From Alisma plantago-aquatica (lineage: Eukaryota; Streptophyta; Magnoliopsida; Alismatales; Alismataceae): a DNA stretch of 64,000 bases. The position numbers and the translations under genes are program-made. The stretch spans positions 1,335,541,804-1,335,605,803 of the forward strand of contig OY856410.1 of the NCBI GenBank assembly GCA_963693085.1. Reading direction: 5' to 3'. Position 1 is the first letter of the stretch; every line of letters starts with the position of its first letter. Under the pieces are notes generated by a model. It was not told the DNA's origin, did no database searches, and saw nothing but the letters and a program-made list of their open reading frames with translations. Below are positions 59,440 through 64,000 of this stretch, piece after piece.

Positions 59440-59842
59440 CTTTGGAATTTCATGCCATATCGGTGACTCCTCATGTAAGAAGGGACTACCCGACCTTGGT
59501 GCTAGAATCTCTATCATGACACTTAACCTTTGCAAGAGGCTAGGGTTTGTAGAACTTCTCCCAACTGGCATGACCATACAGCTTGCAGACAATTCTATGA
59601 CCCTTCCCTTGGGAATCATTGAGGATGTCCCAGTCAAGGTAGGCAAGGACTCTTATGTCCCATGCGACTTCATCATCATGGACACAAAAGAGGACTCCAG
59701 ATACCCTCTTATCTTTGGATGTCCATTCCTCGCCACTGTAAGAGCTTTGATTGATGTCGAAGCAGGAACCTTGCTCCTCAGACTAGGTAAAGAAATACTC
59801 GAGTTCAAAGTTTTTGAAAGTCTACGAAGACCAAGCATGTAA
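59440..59842 (+). pseudogene. Element G: aspartic protease
   Basis: GLPDLGARISIMTLNLCKRL is the active-site block (D-L-G-A, the usual Athila form). It is followed by LLPTGMTIQLADNSMTLPLG, VPCDFIIMDTKEDSRYPLIF and FGCPFLATVRALIDVEAGTL, the second protease block. Open from 59516 to 59842. A frame change between 59207 and 59490 separates it from gag; from here the frame is shared with RT and RNase H. Confidence 0.85.
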
Positions 59843-60209
59843 GAAGAAGTCTATTTGATTGATTGCATAGAGAAAATGTCACTCCTCACGTAGGAGTATT
59901 ATGAACAAGATGATCCTTTAGAAGAAGATCTAACAAACCCATATGTTGATGACTCCATTGATGAACAAGTAAAGAATTGTGTTCTCCAACTCAACGTTGC
60001 AGAGGAAGATCCTAAAGCTAAATTTGAGGAACTCGAGGCTGTGAATGTAACTGAAGAGCCATGTGAGAAGCCAAAGGCCCCCAAAATGAAGCCCCTACCC
60101 AAGGGACTGAAGTAGGTGTTTCTGGATGATCTCAAGGTCTACTCAGTTATCATAAATTCTGATCTAACATCCAAACAAGGAGATAAAATTTTGACATAAT
60201 TAAGGGAAA

Positions 60210-60900
60210 GAAGAAAAGTTGTCGTCTATAAGATGAGTGATCTCACTGGGGTCAGTCAAGCACTTGGCATGCACAAAATACCAATGGTGGAAGACCACAA
60301 GACGGCCGTCGAACATCAATAGAAGTTGAATCCAAATATGAAAGAAGTAGTCTGCCTTAAAGTTATTAAACTACTCACTGCAGGAATCATCTATCCTATA
60401 TCTGACTCACCATGGGTTATTCCCGTACATGTTGTCCCAATGAAAGGTGGAACTACCATGATACAAAATGAAAATAACGAACTCATCCCCACCCGAACAG
60501 TCACTGGCTGGAGGATGTGTATTGATTATAGGAAATTAAATAAGGCAACATGCAAAGATCATTTCCCGATGCCTTTTCTTGACCAAGTTTTAGAGTGATT
60601 GGCTCACCAAGAATATTTTTGCTATCTCGACGGTTACTCTGGATTCTATCAAATTCTTATGCATCTAGATGACTAAGAGAAGACAACTTTGACTTGCCCC
60701 TTTGGAACATATGCCTTTAGGAGGATGTCGTTCGGGCTTTGCAATGTGCCTGCAACCTTCCAACGTTGCATGGCTGCCATATTCACTGGTCTTACTGAAA
60801 CTATTATGGAAGTTTTCATGGATGATTTCTCCGTGTATGGGGATTCATACAACTCATGCCTGAAGAACCTCTCCCTCATCCTCAAATGATGTGAAGAAGC
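60210..60900 (+). pseudogene. Element G: reverse transcriptase
   Basis: Blocks: KLNPNMKEVVCLKVIKLLTA, GIIYPISDSPWVIPVHVVPM, TVTGWRMCIDYRKLNKATCK, DHFPMPFLDQVLE then TGA, CYLDGYSGFYQILMHLDD, TAA, LTCPFGTYAFRRMSFGLCN, TFQRCMAAIFTGLTETIMEV, and FMDDFSVYGDSYNSC with the catalytic DD intact. It is one frame throughout. Breaks are single stops (TGA for CGA after DQVLE, TAA/TGA later). All conserved residues that I can place are present, so inactivation is by few point changes. Confidence 0.92.
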
Positions 60901-61620
60901 ACATCTAGTGCTTAATTGGGAGAAATGTCACTTTATGGTGAAAGAAGGCATTGTACTCGGCCATAGGGTCAGCAATCGAGGGATCAAAGTTGAAAAAGCA
61001 AAAATCAAAGTGATTTCTAGACTCAGTATCCCAACCAATGTAATAGAGGTCCGCGCATTTCTTGGTCATGCAGGCTTTTATAAAAGGTTCATAAAGGATT
61101 TCTCCAAGATAACCAAGCCTATGACAAACTTATTACTAAAGGACGTTGATTTCCACTTTGATGAAGAATGCATCAAGAGTTTCAACAATCTCAAGTATTC
61201 CCTTACGTCAACTCCCATCATCAAAGCTCTAGATTGGGATCACCCATTTGAAATAATGTGTGATGCCAGTGATTATGCAGTTGGTGCAGTCCTGGGCCAA
61301 TATATAGAAAGGAAACATAATGTCATCTACTATGCATCTAAGACTCTTGATGAAGCGTAGAGGAATTATCCAACTGTCGATAAGGAACTCTTCGCACTTG
61401 TGTATGCCTTTGACAAGTTCACATCCTACCTCATTGGTTCCAAAGTGATTGTCTACATAGATCATGCTGCAATTCGTTACCTCATAGAAAAGAAAGATGC
61501 AAAACCCAGGCTAATCATATGGATTCTCCTCTTATAAGAATTTGATCTGGAGATAAGAGATCAGAAAGGAACAAAGAATGTTGTGGCAGACTACTTGAAT
61601 CATATCCACACCCTGGACAC
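60901..61620 (+). pseudogene. Element G: connection and RNase H domain
   Basis: HLVLNWEKCHFMVKEGIVLG and VRAFLGHAGFYKRFIKDFSK (connection) are followed by PFEIMCDASDYAVGAVLGQY with the first catalytic Asp, VIYYASKTLDEA, TAG, then [40 protein letters not shown] and TKNVVADYLNHI, the closing block. The piece 60908-61360 is open for 150 codons. It shares the RT frame, with stops only at 60887, 61358 and near 61537. Confidence 0.92.
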
Positions 61621-63005
61621 TGAAAAGATCACAATTAACGACTCTCTTCCAGATGACCAGCTCATGAAAGTCTCAGAAGCTACTCATTGGTACTCGGACT
61701 ACATGAACTACCTTGCAACTGGTGTCATCCACCCAGAATGCACCGGCAATACACTAAAGAAATTCATGCATGATGTGAAGCAATATCACTGGGATGAGAC
61801 ATACCTCTTCAAGCTCTATGTTGATGGTCTCTACAGACATTGTATCACCGAGGAATAAGCTCAACTTGTTCTATAGAAATGCCACTAAGGCCCTGTTGGA
61901 GGCCATATGAGTTCAAAGAAAAATGCTTTGAAGGTTTTGCAATGTGGCTTCTTTTGGCCAACCATATCCAGAGATGCCTATAACTTTGTTTTATCATGTG
62001 AAAATGCCAGAGGGTGGGTAACATAACAAAAAGAGATGAGATGCCCCTTAATCGATGGTAGGAAATTGAGATCTTTGATGTTTGGGGAGTGGACTACATG
62101 GGCTCATTCCCATCCTCGCATGGATTTTGCTACATTCTAGTCACAGTGGATTATGTCTCTAAATGGGTAGAGGCCATACCAACCGTCACCAGTGATTCAA
62201 AACCTATCATCAAAATGTTCAAAGATATTATATTCCCTGTTTTGGAGTCCCACGCACTATGATATCCGACGGAGGTTCTCATTTTCAGGAAAAAAGCTTC
62301 AAAGCGTTGTTGAGAAAATACGGTGTAACACACAAGGTAGACTCCCCCTACCATCCACAAACAAGTGAACAGGTAGAGGTTTCAAATTGTCAACTCAAAG
62401 CTATCCTAGAAAAGACAGTAGGCCGCAACTGAAAGGATTGGTCAGTAAAAATCAATGACGCCCTGTGGGCCTATCAAACTACTTTTAAGACTCCTCTTGA
62501 GACAACACCATTTCGATTAATCTATGGAAAGTCATGTCACATTCCCATAGAACTCAAACACATAGCTTGGTGGGAAATCCAATAGCTAAATTTTGACATG
62601 AAGAAAGCGGGCCAAGCCAGGATTCTGCAACTTCAGGAGTTGGATGAACTCCGGATAATAGCTTATGAGAATGCAAGAATCTATAAAGAATACACAAAGT
62701 TATGGCACGATGGTCATCTGAAAAGGAAGGACATACAAGTGGGAGACCAAGTTCTTCTGTTTAAATCAAGATTGAGATTGTTCCCAGGGAAACTCCATTC
62801 TCACAGGTTTGGACCATACATTGTAAAGAGCATCTACCCACATGGTGCTTTTGTTTTATGGAGTGACAATTCAGGTGATTTTATGAAAAATGGCCAATGC
62901 TTCAAGAGATACTTCACCACAGCTGATACTAGCATTGAAGAATCGTTGAATCTTTTGAACCAACATATCTACCAGAAAATTGAAGGAAATGTGTCGAGCC
63001 AATGA
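61621..63005 (+). pseudogene. Element G: integrase (Athila-like)
   Basis: The N-terminal part is open 61583-61858 (WYSDYMNYLATGVIHPECTG). The zinc module shows GGHMSSKKNALKVLQCGFFW and DAYNFVLSCENA. The core shows WTTWAHSHP / [33 protein letters not shown], and, after a frame change near 62240, [20 protein letters not shown] and DSPYHPQTSEQVEVSN: all three acidic residues are present. The C-terminus (62598-63005) has LFPGKLHSHRFGPYIVKSIY, the GPY/F-type module, and ends in a TGA. There is no chromodomain, as expected for Athila/Tat. Confidence 0.88.
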
Positions 63006-64000
63006 CATAAAATAAAGTCACTTGTCGGGAGGCAACCCGATCCTTATCTTAGCTTTTACGTTTCAATTTTGAATTAGAAAATTTTGCACCCATTAGATAT
63101 CGCATTGCAATATGCAATCTTAAGTTCTGATAGTTTTCATTTTTGAGATTTCAGATGGAGGACACATTGCTGAGAGGTACACAACCACATCTGGTGGGCC
63201 AACCAGCATGATTTTTCCCCTCCATCTCAGATTTAGAGTTTGCTCGAGATGAGCAAATTTCTAAGTTTGGGGTGGAGGGTGGGTGGTACGTACTTTACTT
63301 TCCACCTACACTCATCTATTTAAGACTTAAGATTCCATCTTTGCAGTTTTGATCAAAATTTTCAAAAAAAATCAAGTTTTCAAAGTAGTTTTGTATAGAA
63401 ACTTGATGAAGTTTTGATGCTACTTTTTCAATCAAAGCCTTTACCTAGCCGGCTAGTTTCTTTGTCTATGCAATTTTGAATCATTATACCCTCCTTATTC
63501 AAAGCAAAGCCTCAAGAGAGACAAATTCTAAAACTAACCAATGGTTAGAAATCACCATGTGAAGCTTATGAATCCTAGCATCATGATCCTTCAACAAAAA
63601 TGGCAAGTATCTGTCAAACTAAGAGGGATCAAACACATCATGCTTCCTAACTGACTAGTGGAACAATAGCATGAAATCTCCACTAGATCCACATCAAGTC
63701 ATTATTTGAGAATAGTATGATAAAGAGAACGATCTGATGCACTAAATTGTAAATCAAGTTGCATTATGATCTAAACTCTCTTCTACACTTCTTTTACCAT
63801 CTTCTTACCCCTCCATCCATCAAAAAGAAACAAAAAGCCATATAAAATAGTACCAAACCCCAACTTTGGGGTGGCACACCATCCCTCTCTTTATTCTCTT
63901 CTTCCATACCCCTCTCTATGAAAAAGGGGCATATCACCAAAATGAAAAATAAAAGATGCCAATGTGCACACAAGAAAAAAAATGCAATCTCGAGTCGAAT
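63006..64000 (+). mobile_element. Element G: 3' non-coding region; 3' LTR lies beyond the window
   Basis: The string gggaggcaacccg at 63029 follows the integrase stop. Near 63241 comes TTTGCTCGAGATGAGCAA with CTAAGTTTGGGGTGGAGGG, and near 63857 CCCCAACTTTGGGGTGGCAC, both typical of the Athila post-pol region. No copy of the 55400-57130 LTR is seen before the window ends, and no further ORF is recognisable. Confidence 0.6.

Overview
This window looks like intergenic DNA from a large, repeat-rich seed-plant nuclear genome. It is AT-rich, and I found no intact host gene. Almost every protein-like stretch is a decayed piece of a Ty3/gypsy LTR retrotransposon. Two lineages dominate. The first is chromovirus-like (Tekay/Del-like): tRNA-Met primer sites reading TTGGTATYAGAG, very long LTRs of 2.7-4.6 kb, and a chromodomain-type pol end. 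The second is Athila/Tat-like: a tRNA-Asp-type primer site, FMDD reverse transcriptase, and a conserved 'gggaggcaaccc' string after integrase. Non-gypsy pieces are a Cassandra-like TRIM with 5S-rRNA-like sequence in its LTRs, a MITE-like element, and a fragment of a non-LTR-type reverse transcriptase. I cannot name the species.

Layout. I use letters for elements. A (minus, chromovirus): gag, protease and the start of RT at 1-2012, PBS 2191-2205, 5' LTR 2211-6682 with a large internal inversion. Left-over minus-strand coding (6683-9000) is cut by the Cassandra-like TRIM (7440-8250). F (minus, Athila-like): 3' non-coding from about 9000, INT, RNase H, RT, protease and gag (11200-16790), PBS near 16940, LTR from 16951. 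A second Athila LTR (L, minus) occupies about 17935-19240. K (plus, chromovirus) runs 19250-23384 from gag to integrase. I (minus, Athila-like) runs from about 23400 to 30233 and resumes at 41229-41934.

I is split inside its RT by J (30234-41228), a complete minus-strand LTR element with 3.3-kb LTRs, PBS, PPT and a perfect ATAAC target duplication. E (minus, chromovirus) begins at 41935 with a 4.6-kb 3' LTR that carries a (TA)n tract and a MITE. Its pol end stops at 47090, where it joins D (minus, 47091-51581), an internally deleted element with gag, PBS and a 2.7-kb 5' LTR. D abuts the integrase of H (plus, 51582-52230), whose 3' LTR follows. After the non-LTR RT fragment (about 54190-55299) comes G (plus, Athila-like, about 55400 to the window end). 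G is the best-preserved element: LTR promoter, PBS, gag, protease, RT, RNase H and integrase in order, broken only by scattered stops and two frame changes.

How the parts relate: this is a nested stack of insertions, not an operon or pathway. Order of events can be read in places: J entered I, E entered I, and D entered H. Most stop codons in the former reading frames are single C-to-T or G-to-A changes of CAG, CAA, CGA or TGG, as expected from deamination of methylated, silenced DNA. Several of the families also carry their own degenerate short-motif array in or near the LTR promoter region.
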